Shown: positions 7,605 through 13,701, counted from the stretch's first letter. The stretch is DNA of 24,198 bases from CAZFAT01 sp964517075 (GCA_964517075.1 CAZFAT010000173.1:1-24198), one strand, 5' to 3'. Program-made: numbers and translations. The notes: generated from the letters alone by a model not told the origin.

Positions 7605-7612
7605 GCTATACT
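7605..7612. promoter_or_regulatory. Overlapping divergent -10 boxes: pyrK (+) and phosphatase (-)
   Basis: Plus strand: TATACT (7607-7612) ends 9 nt before the pyrK ATG, with no Shine-Dalgarno between, a leaderless arrangement. Minus strand: TATAGC occupies 7610-7605, so the two -10 boxes share four base pairs. RNA polymerase can hardly melt both at once, so the two genes may compete. The -35 boxes are weak on both sides. Confidence 0.45.
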
Positions 7613-7621
7613 TCTGCTCCA

Positions 7622-8464
7622 ATGCCGATCGACGTCGTGGCCGAGGTGCTGGCCAATACCCGGCTGTCCCCGGACTACAACGTCGTCACGCTTGGCGCCC
7701 CGGACATCGCGCGACTGGCCCGGCCCGGACAGTTCGTGATGATCAGGCCGGCGATGGGGCTCGACCCGCTTTTGCGGCGCCCGTTTTCCATCTTCGAGAT
7801 CGTCCGCGACGCGCACGGGACCACCACCGGCATCACCCTGCTGAACAAGCATGTCGGTATTGCGACCGCGCTGCTCTACACCGCCCAGGTGGGTGACCGC
7901 TGGTCGGTGCTCGGTCCGCTCGGCCAGCCGTTCGTCCCCGTGGATCCGCCGTCGGAAGCGTGGATGGTCGCCGGCGGGGTGGGTCTCGCGCCCTTTGCCA
8001 CGCTGGCCGAGGCGCTCGCCCGACGCCAGACGTCCATGACGCTCTTCTACGGGGGCCGTTCGGCGCGGGACCTGTACTACGAATCGTTGTTCCAGGATCT
8101 GGGCGCCCGCCTGCTCATCTCCACCGACGACGGCAGCCGCGGCGAGGCGGGGCGGGTCACCCAACCGCTCGAACGCGCGCTCGGCAGCGCGCCGGCGAAT
8201 CGGCCCATCACGCTGTACGCGTGCGGGCCGACGCCGATGATGCGACGCGTCGCCGCGCTCGGCGCCGAGGCCGGCCGCCAGGTGTTCGTCTCACTCGAAC
8301 CGGTGATGGGCTGCGGCATGGGCGGATGCTACAGTTGCGTCGTGCGCGTGCGACGAGGCGCCGGCAGCCACTTCGTGCGATCCTGTCTCGACGGCCCGGT
8401 GTTCGACGCGACGACGGTCGTGTGGGAAGCGCTGGGTGTACATTGGGAGAGCGGGCGGACCTGA
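7622..8464 (+). CDS. pyrK: Dihydroorotate dehydrogenase electron-transfer subunit
   Basis: PyrK carries electrons from the PyrD flavin through its 2Fe-2S cluster and FAD to NAD+. The 280-residue protein has the ferredoxin-reductase FAD motif RRPFSIF (52-58), a glycine-rich AGGVGLAPF (117-125) nucleotide region, YACGPTPMM (199-207), and the C-terminal cluster ligands C231, C236, C239 and C255 in the CGMGGCYSC context. It is followed by pyrD and pyrF on the same strand. The ATG at 7622 lies 9 nt behind a -10 box and has no ribosome-binding site. The last residues (GRT) and the TGA stop are encoded inside a perfect palindrome (8453-8474), so the tail was probably altered by insertion of that element. 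Confidence 0.94.
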   Translation: MPIDVVAEVLANTRLSPDYNVVTLGAPDIARLARPGQFVMIRPAMGLDPLLRRPFSIFEIVRDAHGTTTGITLLNKHVGIATALLYTAQVGDRWSVLGPLGQPFVPVDPPSEAWMVAGGVGLAPFATLAEALARRQTSMTLFYGGRSARDLYYESLFQDLGARLLISTDDGSRGEAGRVTQPLERALGSAPANRPITLYACGPTPMMRRVAALGAEAGRQVFVSLEPVMGCGMGGCYSCVVRVRRGAGSHFVRSCLDGPVFDATTVVWEALGVHWESGRT

Positions 8465-8474
8465 AGGTCCGCCC
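8453..8474. repeat. Perfect palindrome overlapping the 3' end of pyrK
   Basis: Left arm GGGCGGACCT and right arm AGGTCCGCCC are perfect 10-nt complements around GA, giving the central hexamer CTGAAG. The pyrK TGA stop codon (8462-8464) lies at the centre. The element resembles the one at 10144-10165, which has the same centre and different arms, and suggests a dispersed family. As RNA it would form a very stable hairpin between pyrK and pyrD. Confidence 0.85.
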
Positions 8475-8489
8475 CTCCATCAGAAGTCA

Positions 8490-9428
8490 ATGGACCTGTC
8501 CGTCTCAATCGGTTCGCTGACCCTCAAGAACCCGATCATCGCGGCGTCGGGATGCTTTGGGTATGGCGTCGAGTACGCGGAGGCCGTGGACCTGGCGTCG
8601 CTCGGCGGCGTGGCCGTCAAGGGATTGTTCCTCGCCGAACGGGAAGGACATCCCCCGCCGCGCATCGTGGAAACCCCCGGCGGCATGCTCAATGCCATCG
8701 GCCTCCAGGGCATCGGCGTGCACCGCTTCGTGGCCGAGAAGCTCCCCGAGCTCCGGCGTCTCGGCGCCACCGTCATCGTAAACGTCTGCGGATCGACGAT
8801 TGACGAGTACTGCGAGGTCAGCCGCGTTCTCTCCGATGCCGAGGGTGTGGCGGCGATCGAGCTGAACATCTCCTGTCCGAACATCAAGGAAGGGGGCATC
8901 CAGTTCGGGTGCAGCCTCATGGGCACGCACGATGTGGTCAGCGCGGTGCGGAAGGCGACGCCCCTGCCGCTCATCCCCAAGCTGACGCCGAACGTGACCG
9001 ACGTCGCCTCGTTCGCCCGGGCGGCGGAAGAGGCGGGCGCCGACGCTGTGTCGCTGGTGAACACGTTTCTGGCCATGGCCATCGACGTCGAAACGCGGCG
9101 GCCGAAACTCTCGAACGTGCTGGGCGGCCTGAGCGGGCCGGCTATCCGGCCGATTGCCGTGCGCATGGTCTGGGAATGCCGGCAAGCGGTCCGGTTGCCC
9201 ATCATCGGCATGGGCGGCATCGCCACCGTGCAGGACGTCCTCGAGTTCATCATTGCGGGCGCGACGGCCGTGCAGATCGGCACGGCGAACTTCGCGGACC
9301 CGTTTCTCTGGCCGCGGTTGATTGGCGGCGTCGGCGAGTATCTCGAGCGCCACGACATTCGCCGCGTCGGCGATCTCGTCGGGCAGATCGACCTGCCCCA
9401 GGCCGAGCCGGCATGGACCGCGTCCTAG
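8490..9428 (+). CDS. pyrD: Dihydroorotate dehydrogenase, class 1B catalytic subunit
   Basis: Oxidises dihydroorotate to orotate, passing electrons through FMN to PyrK and then NAD+. The 312-residue soluble protein has no membrane-targeting N terminus, excluding class 2. Signatures are K44 (VAVKGL), NISCPN (126-131) with C129 as the catalytic base typical of class 1B, IPKLTPNV (162-169), and the FMN-phosphate loops GMGGI (240-244) and IGTANF. The ATG at 8490 is preferred over an in-frame ATG at 8436, because that extension would lie inside pyrK and the palindrome, and class 1 enzymes begin just before this point. Pairing with pyrK confirms the 1B type. pyrF begins before this gene ends (16-nt overlap). 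Confidence 0.95.
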   Translation: MDLSVSIGSLTLKNPIIAASGCFGYGVEYAEAVDLASLGGVAVKGLFLAEREGHPPPRIVETPGGMLNAIGLQGIGVHRFVAEKLPELRRLGATVIVNVCGSTIDEYCEVSRVLSDAEGVAAIELNISCPNIKEGGIQFGCSLMGTHDVVSAVRKATPLPLIPKLTPNVTDVASFARAAEEAGADAVSLVNTFLAMAIDVETRRPKLSNVLGGLSGPAIRPIAVRMVWECRQAVRLPIIGMGGIATVQDVLEFIIAGATAVQIGTANFADPFLWPRLIGGVGEYLERHDIRRVGDLVGQIDLPQAEPAWTAS

Positions 9429-10135
9429 TCGCCCTCGACGTCGCCACAGCCAGGGACGCACTGGCGCTCGCCGACGAGCTGCGCGGCGTGGTTGGCGGCT
9501 TCAAGATCGGCAGCCAGTTGTTCACATCGACTGGCCCCGAGGTGGTCCGCACGCTGGTGGCCGCGGGCGACCAGGTGTTCCTCGACCTCAAGTTCCACGA
9601 CATCCCCAACACCGTCGCCGGCGCGGTCACGGCCGCCGCGGAGATGGGCGTCTGGATGGTCAACGTCCACGCGGCTGGCGGGTCCGCCATGCTCGCCGCC
9701 GCCAGGGATGCCGCGGATCGCACGGCCGCGGCCCGCGGCATTCGCCGGCCGCTGGTCGTGGCCGTCACCGTGCTGACGAGCCTGGATTCGGACGCCCTGC
9801 GCGCGCTGGGCGTCGCGTCCGATCCGGCGGAGCAGGTGGTGCGGCTGGCGCGGATGGCCCACGCGGCGGGCCTCGACGGAGTGGTCGCCAGCTCGCACGA
9901 GGTCAGCGCCATCCGCCAGGCGTGCGGAGACGACTTCGTCGTGGTGACGCCGGGGATTCGGGGACCGGAGACACGCGGCGCCGACGATCAGCGGCGCACC
10001 GCGACGGCCGCCAGCGCGCTCTCAGCCGGCAGTTCCTATCTGGTCATCGGTCGGCCCATTACGGCGGCGGCCGACCCGCGCGCCGCCGCCGAGCGCATCG
10101 CGGCGGAGATCGCCGCGTCCCGTCGCGTGTCCTGA
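9413..10135 (+). CDS. pyrF: Orotidine-5'-phosphate decarboxylase
   Basis: Decarboxylates OMP to UMP, the last step of the pathway. The 240-residue TIM-barrel protein starts MDRVLVALDV and has the catalytic D-x-K-x2-D array in LDLKFHDIPNT (D58, K60, D63) plus K31 in GFKIG. A VTPGIRGPE stretch and VIGRPIT near the C terminus form the phosphate-binding loops. The ATG at 9413 gives a 16-nt overlap with pyrD; earlier in-frame starts would add residues with no counterpart in the family. It is the last gene of pyrKDF. A perfect palindrome and a second hairpin follow within 66 nt. Confidence 0.95.
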   Translation: MDRVLVALDVATARDALALADELRGVVGGFKIGSQLFTSTGPEVVRTLVAAGDQVFLDLKFHDIPNTVAGAVTAAAEMGVWMVNVHAAGGSAMLAAARDAADRTAAARGIRRPLVVAVTVLTSLDSDALRALGVASDPAEQVVRLARMAHAAGLDGVVASSHEVSAIRQACGDDFVVVTPGIRGPETRGADDQRRTATAASALSAGSSYLVIGRPITAAADPRAAAERIAAEIAASRRVS

Positions 10136-10143
10136 ATCGGCAA

Positions 10144-10165
10144 CCGCGGGGCTGAAGCCCCGCGG
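10144..10165. repeat. Perfect palindrome after pyrF
   Basis: Left arm CCGCGGGGCT and right arm AGCCCCGCGG pair perfectly around GA, with the same CTGAAG centre and 10-nt arm length as the palindrome at 8453-8474. It begins 8 nt after the pyrF stop codon. It may help terminate or stabilise pyrKDF mRNA, but there is no U-tract. Confidence 0.85.
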
Positions 10166-10183
10166 CTACGGACTACGCACATC

Positions 10184-10201
10184 GCGCACTCCCGTGTGCG
10201 C
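10184..10201. terminator. Hairpin between convergent pyrF and pal
   Basis: GCGCAC (10184-10189) and GTGCGC (10196-10201) form a 6-bp stem with loop TCCCGT. It touches the stop codon of the convergent lipoprotein gene. It could act as a bidirectional terminator together with the preceding palindrome; neither side has a clear U-tract, so this is tentative. Confidence 0.4.
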
Positions 10202-10788
10202 TACTTGGCCGTGATCACGAAGTGCCCGCGACGGTTCTGCGAGAAGCAGGCCTCGGTTTCCTCGCGGCAGGTCGGCTGTTCCTCGCCCATGCTCACGATC
10301 GCGATGCGGTCGGCCGGCACCTTCAGGCTGGTCAGGTAATCGCGAACCGACGCGGCACGACGCTCGCCGAGCGCGAGGTTGTACTCACTCGTGCCGCGCG
10401 AGTCGGCGTGCCCCTCGACTGAAATCCGGGTGGTCGTCCACTTGCCGAGCCAGGCCGCATTCTTCTGGAGCGTCGCGCGGGCCGTCTCGCTCAGGTCCGC
10501 CTTGTCGTAGTCAAAGAACACGTCGCCGAGCGGGCGTTGCGCATTCAACTCCGGCAGCGTCATCTTCGCGAAGATCTCGGCCTCGGTCGGCGGCGCGGGC
10601 GCGGGCGGTGGAGGTGGTGGCGGCGGTGGCGGCGGCGGCGGTGGCGGCGGTGGGGCTGCCGGAGCCGGAGCGGGAGGAGGCGGCGGCTGCGGAGTCTCGG
10701 GCGGGGGGTTTCTTCCGCAGGCAGCAATCGCCAGAACGAGAAGCACCACGCCTACCCATGAGAGAAGTCTGAATCGCTGTTGTGACAT
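10201..10788 (-). CDS. pal: Pal-like OmpA-family peptidoglycan-associated lipoprotein
   Basis: An outer-membrane lipoprotein that would bind peptidoglycan through its OmpA domain. The 195 residues start at the ATG 10788, 6 nt behind AGGAG; the in-frame GTG at 10791 is too close to that site. A signal peptide ends in the lipobox IAAC, making C24 the lipidated cysteine. A proline-rich linker follows, including 17 consecutive prolines. The OmpA C-terminal domain holds DVFFDYDKADL and the diaminopimelate-binding region GHADSRGTSEYNLALGERRA. Pal is usually encoded beside tolB; no tol gene is in this window, so it may be a Pal paralogue. A C-terminal insert containing two cysteines (CREETEAC) may form a disulfide. 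Confidence 0.88.
   Translation of the reverse strand: MSQQRFRLLSWVGVVLLVLAIAACGRNPPPETPQPPPPPAPAPAAPPPPPPPPPPPPPPPPPAPAPPTEAEIFAKMTLPELNAQRPLGDVFFDYDKADLSETARATLQKNAAWLGKWTTTRISVEGHADSRGTSEYNLALGERRAASVRDYLTSLKVPADRIAIVSMGEEQPTCREETEACFSQNRRGHFVITAK
10603..10653 (-). repeat. Proline-codon microsatellite in pal
   Basis: Seventeen consecutive proline codons, mostly CCG and CCA, make a GGN trinucleotide repeat on the plus strand. Such tracts change length by replication slippage in whole codons and stall ribosomes unless EF-P is present. It lies in the linker between the lipid anchor and the peptidoglycan-binding domain, so its length would set the reach across the periplasm. Confidence 0.9.
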
Positions 10789-10840
10789 CACACGCTCCTG
10801 GAAGAGTCTTGGAGGTCAGGGCGGACACAAGGTCGGGCCG

Positions 10841-10870
10841 AGCTTACCGAGCATAAAGTCAGCCTGTCAA
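10841..10870 (-). promoter_or_regulatory. Candidate promoter of the pal gene
   Basis: On the minus strand a perfect -35 TTGACA (10870-10865) is followed after 18 nt by TAAGCT (10846-10841), a poor -10. Transcription would begin about 45 nt before the ATG at 10788, leaving room for the AGGAG ribosome site that is present. The -10 assignment is uncertain. Confidence 0.4.
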
Positions 10871-10923
10871 CGGAATCACGCCGGCATTCCGGCGCGCGAC
10901 GCCGTCGGACCCTACGAGTTCGC

Positions 10924-10929
10924 TACAAT
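10924..10929 (+). promoter_or_regulatory. -10 box of the methyltransferase gene (leaderless type)
   Basis: TACAAT ends 8 nt before the ATG at 10938, and no Shine-Dalgarno lies between. The transcript would begin at or next to the start codon. I see no clear -35. Confidence 0.45.
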
Positions 10930-10937
10930 CCCGGCCA

Positions 10938-11687
10938 ATGGAACGGCTGCTCGCCGCCACGGCTCGAGCGGAAGACACGCACTTCTGGTTTCTCGGCCTG
11001 AGGCGCACGGCGCAACAGTTGCTGGCCGCGACAATCGGCAGCCGCCGGCTCGAGCGCATCATCGATTGCGGCGCCGGCACCGGGCGCAATCTGGACTGGC
11101 TCGCCACTTTCGGGAACGTCGTCGGGCTGGAACTCGAACCGACGGGCGTCCGGCTCGCGGGCTCCCGGGGACGGCCCATGGTCCGGGGCTCGGTCGTGCA
11201 TCTGCCCTTTGCGGCGCGCTCGGTGGACCTGGTCACGCTGTTCGACGTCCTGCAATGCCTGGACGATGCCGCCGAGCGGCGGGCGCTCCTGGAGATGCGG
11301 CGGGTCCTCAAACCCGCCGGCCTGGCGCTGCTCAGCGTCGCGGCGCTGGACATGCTGCGCGGATCGCATTCGACCCTGGCGCGGGAAGTGCGGCGCTACT
11401 CACGGCAGCGTCTCGGCACGGCCGCCCGGCAGGCCGGCTTTCACGTCGAACGACTGACGTTCACGAACCTCCCGTTGTTTCCAGTCGCGCTCGCGGTGAG
11501 GGGCTTCGAGCGGCTGACGGGACGGCTGGACGAATCCGAGCGGGACCTTCTCGTGCCCTCGCCGATCGTCAACCGGAGCTTCGACCTGGCCCTGCGCCTC
11601 GAAGCCCTGTGGCTGCGGCGCGCCAATCTGCCGATTGGCACGTCGATCCTGGCGGTGCTCCGCAAGCCCGCGGACGCGCCGGACTGA
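10938..11687 (+). CDS. Class I SAM-dependent methyltransferase
   Basis: A 249-residue Rossmann-fold methyltransferase of the Methyltransf_11/25 kind. Motif I is IIDCGAGTGRN (residues 41-51). VVGLELEP gives the acidic residue that binds the SAM ribose, RGSVVHLPFAARSVDLVTLFDVLQC would be the motif II-III region, and RVLKPAGLALLSVAA the motif after it. The N-terminal start MERLLAATARAEDTHFWFLGLRR resembles the lid of methyltransferases that act on lipids or sugars, but the substrate cannot be deduced. It stands alone, convergent with larE over a 14-nt gap and divergent from pal. Confidence 0.85.
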   Translation: MERLLAATARAEDTHFWFLGLRRTAQQLLAATIGSRRLERIIDCGAGTGRNLDWLATFGNVVGLELEPTGVRLAGSRGRPMVRGSVVHLPFAARSVDLVTLFDVLQCLDDAAERRALLEMRRVLKPAGLALLSVAALDMLRGSHSTLAREVRRYSRQRLGTAARQAGFHVERLTFTNLPLFPVALAVRGFERLTGRLDESERDLLVPSPIVNRSFDLALRLEALWLRRANLPIGTSILAVLRKPADAPD

Positions 11688-11701
11688 CTTCAGGCCGGCC
11701 G

Positions 11702-12556
11702 CTAGTCCTGGACGAGCTTCAGCGAGAGCCCGGCGTTCAGACTGCCGAGGCGGTAGCCCTTCAGGTCGACGGCCACGTACCGGAACCCGAGCGCCGTCAG
11801 GGCCGCGGTGATGCGATCGGCGATCTCGGGCTCCAGGAGGCGCGGCATTTCCTCGCGAGCCACCTCGAGCCGGGCGATCTCACCGTGATGCCGGACGCGG
11901 AGCACGCGGAACCCAAGCGCCCGCACGGCCTCCTCAGCCTCCTCGATGACCCGCAGCTTCTCTTCGGTGACTTCGGAGAAATAGGGGATTCGCGACGACA
12001 AACAGGCCGACGCCGGTTCGTCCCAGGTAGGCAGGCCTGCCGCGCGGGACAACTCGCGGATGTCGGCTTTCGTCAGGCCGGCCTCGTCGAGCGGACTGAT
12101 GACGCCGAACTCGGCCGCGGCGCGGCGGCCGGGCCGGTAGTCGCCCCGATCGTCGGCATTGCTGCCGTCGGCCACCGCGGCAATGCCCCGCTGGGCGGCG
12201 AGGGAGGCCAGACGCGTGAACAACTCGTGCTTGCAGTGATAGCAGCGGTCCGCGTGATTCGCCCGGTAGTCGGGGCTGTCGAGTTCGCCGGTCTGGATGA
12301 TCTCGTGACGAAGGTTGAATTCCTGTGCGAGAGCCAGCGCCATCTGCCGATGGCGATCGGGGTAGCTCGCGCTGTCCGCGGTGACCGAAAGGGCCCGGTC
12401 GCCCAGTACGCGGGTGGCCGCCCAGGCAAGGAATGCGGAGTCTACGCCGCCGCTGTACGCCACCATCAGCGACGGCAGCGCCTCGAGGCGGCGGTAGAGC
12501 GCGGCCTCACGCTCGCGCAGCGCCTGGTCGGTTGGCGTGGAAACAGCCGCAATCAT
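11702..12556 (-). CDS. larE: ATP-dependent sacrificial sulfur transferase LarE
   Basis: LarE makes the nickel-pincer nucleotide cofactor of lactate racemase by adenylating a pyridinium carboxylate and donating sulfur. The 284-residue protein has the PP-loop SGGVDS (35-40), RCYHCK with C105 and C108, DGSNADD (130-136), and PASACLSSRIPY (181-192), where C185 matches the sacrificial cysteine known from Lactiplantibacillus LarE. GYRLGSLN (267-274) is the usual C-terminal motif. The Lar partners larA, larB and larC are not in the window, so a tRNA- or other substrate-directed role cannot be excluded. The ATG overlaps the stop codon of the upstream LysW-like gene by 4 nt (ATGA), and no separate promoter is visible. 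Confidence 0.9.
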   Translation of the reverse strand: MIAAVSTPTDQALREREAALYRRLEALPSLMVAYSGGVDSAFLAWAATRVLGDRALSVTADSASYPDRHRQMALALAQEFNLRHEIIQTGELDSPDYRANHADRCYHCKHELFTRLASLAAQRGIAAVADGSNADDRGDYRPGRRAAAEFGVISPLDEAGLTKADIRELSRAAGLPTWDEPASACLSSRIPYFSEVTEEKLRVIEEAEEAVRALGFRVLRVRHHGEIARLEVAREEMPRLLEPEIADRITAALTALGFRYVAVDLKGYRLGSLNAGLSLKLVQD

Positions 12557-12825
12557 TCGTCCCAGTCTTCCCCATCGTCGGTCGCGTCGTCGTCTTCTTC
12601 GAGAAGGTCGTCTTCCTTGGCTTCGTCCGAGTCCTCGCTGTCCTCGTCGTCGTCCTCGTCCTCGTCGTCGTCCTCGTCGTCGCTGTCGAACTCGAGCGGG
12701 TCAATGCCCGCCACGCGCAGGCGACTGCCGCACGCCTCGCAATCCCAGGGATCGCCGACCTCCATCTCGTCGAGATCGTCCTCCGCAATTTCCAGCTCGG
12801 CGTCACACTCAGGGCAGGTCGCCAT
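12553..12825 (-). CDS. LysW-like amino-group carrier homologue with acidic insert
   Basis: A 90-residue acidic protein. Residues 1-46 match the zinc-ribbon part of LysW/ArgW amino-group carriers: TCPECDAELEI with C4 and C7, then WDCEACGSRLRV with C29 and C32, then AGIDPLEF (39-46). Residues 47-85 are an Asp/Glu run with a few Ser, Ala, Lys and Leu residues. The protein ends in EDWDE, one residue from the EDWGE terminus to whose final glutamate LysW substrates are attached. Ordinary LysW is about 54 residues, so the acidic run is an insertion. The start at 12825 is set by AAGGAG five nt upstream. It is translationally coupled to larE. Carrier, metal-binding protein or LarE partner are all possible; no LysX-like ligase is in the window. 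Confidence 0.82.
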   Translation of the reverse strand: MATCPECDAELEIAEDDLDEMEVGDPWDCEACGSRLRVAGIDPLEFDSDDEDDDEDEDDDEDSEDSDEAKEDDLLEEDDDATDDGEDWDE

Positions 12826-12889
12826 ACCTTCTCCTTGACGGGGCCACCGGTGGTCGTGGCCGGAGCATCGCTCGTGCCTCCAGCTAGCG

Positions 12890-12920
12890 ATTATATCGAC
12901 CGGCTTGAAACGGAGGTCAA
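12890..12920 (-). promoter_or_regulatory. Promoter of the LysW-like/larE operon
   Basis: On the minus strand a perfect -10 TATAAT (12895-12890) lies 19 nt after TTGACC (12920-12915), a slightly long spacing. Transcription near 12883 would give a leader of about 58 nt that includes the AAGGAG site. Confidence 0.55.
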
Positions 12921-12943
12921 CCGGTTCCGCGCGCGGGGGACCC

Positions 12944-12965
12944 GTTGCGTTTACGATAGCGCAAC
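12944..12965 (+). promoter_or_regulatory. -10 box within an inverted repeat, upstream of the PilZ gene
   Basis: TACGAT (12952-12957) is a plausible -10 about 29 nt before the ATG at 12987. It is framed by GTTGCG (12944-12949) and CGCAAC (12960-12965), perfect 6-nt inverted arms with a 10-nt spacer. A dimeric regulator bound there would cover the -10. No good -35 is present. Confidence 0.35.
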
Positions 12966-12986
12966 GTCCGCGGAACGGCACAGGAC

Positions 12987-13667
12987 ATGTCCGTCAAGAC
13001 CATTCTGATTGCGCATCGCGACGCCGGGGTCCGGGATCGGTTCGCGGTGGCGCTGGCCGACGCCCGGCATCGCTTCGTGGCGGCGGAGACCGAGGCGGCT
13101 GCGCGGCAGGCGGCGGCCGACGCGGCCCAGCCGGTCAGTCTGGCGCTGGTCGATCTCGCGCTGGCCACGGACCGCATTGACTTCGTGCGGGCCTTGCGCC
13201 AGGGATCGGGCGAGCCGATTCCGGTGATTGTGTTCTCGGGAAGCGTGGAGTCGGCAGCCGACATTCCGCGTCTGACCGAGATCGGCGGGGTGGGTTACAT
13301 CAACGAGCACGCCGGCACGCCGCAGATCCTGCCGGCGCTGGCCCCGCACCTGTTCCCTGACAATTTCAATCGCCGCTCGAGCATGCGGGTGTTCGTCGGC
13401 GTCCCGATTTCGTACCGGGCGGGCCCGACGCTTGCCGGCGCTGTCACGCTCGACGTCGGCAAGGGCGGCCTGGGGATTCGGACGATGAGCCCCCTGCCGA
13501 AGGGCACGGCCGTGCAGCTCAAGTTCCGCCTGCCCGGCGCGGCCGGGGAGATTGACGCCGCGGGCCGCGTGGCGTGGAGCGACCGGAAGGTTGGGATGGG
13601 CGTGCAGTTCGAGAAGATCTCCTCAACCGATCAACGGACGATTGACGCGTTCATCGACGCGCAGTGA
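12987..13667 (+). CDS. Receiver-like / PilZ two-domain protein
   Basis: A 226-residue cytoplasmic signalling protein. Residues 1-120 look like a response-regulator receiver: D12 in the acidic pocket, candidate phospho-acceptor D56 in LALVDLALA, and VFSGS (82-86) for the Thr/Ser switch. The lysine normally found after GY is Asn106 (GYINEH), so phosphorylation may be impaired. Residues 126-226 are a PilZ domain with RRSSMR (129-134), giving R-x3-R for c-di-GMP. DVGKGGLG stands where D/N-x-S-x2-G is usual, with Gly replacing Ser. It lies divergent from the LysW-like operon and convergent with the P-type ATPase gene. A role in motility or adhesion is common for PilZ proteins but not shown here. 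Confidence 0.82.
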   Translation: MSVKTILIAHRDAGVRDRFAVALADARHRFVAAETEAAARQAAADAAQPVSLALVDLALATDRIDFVRALRQGSGEPIPVIVFSGSVESAADIPRLTEIGGVGYINEHAGTPQILPALAPHLFPDNFNRRSSMRVFVGVPISYRAGPTLAGAVTLDVGKGGLGIRTMSPLPKGTAVQLKFRLPGAAGEIDAAGRVAWSDRKVGMGVQFEKISSTDQRTIDAFIDAQ

Positions 13668-13701
13668 GGGCGCGTGTCGAGACTGCAGCCGCCCAACGGA
13701 G

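Noticed and set aside
8436..8489. Longer pyrD start at 8436
   Set aside because: The 18 added residues lie inside pyrK and the palindrome and do not fit class 1 dihydroorotate dehydrogenases.
10778..10793. CRP-like site (TGTGA and TCACA halves) at the pal start
   Set aside because: The halves are only 2 nt apart instead of 6, and the site overlaps the start codon region downstream of the ribosome site.
11066..12838. 590-codon open frame on the plus strand across the methyltransferase, larE and LysW-like genes
   Set aside because: It overlaps three recognisable genes in other frames and ends in poly-Ser, which is the shadow of the Asp/Glu codons of the LysW-like gene.
12826..12981. N-terminal extension of the LysW-like gene to a start at 12981
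   Set aside because: The extra 52 residues have no family counterpart, would cross the TATAAT promoter, and the ATG at 12825 has a good AAGGAG ribosome site.
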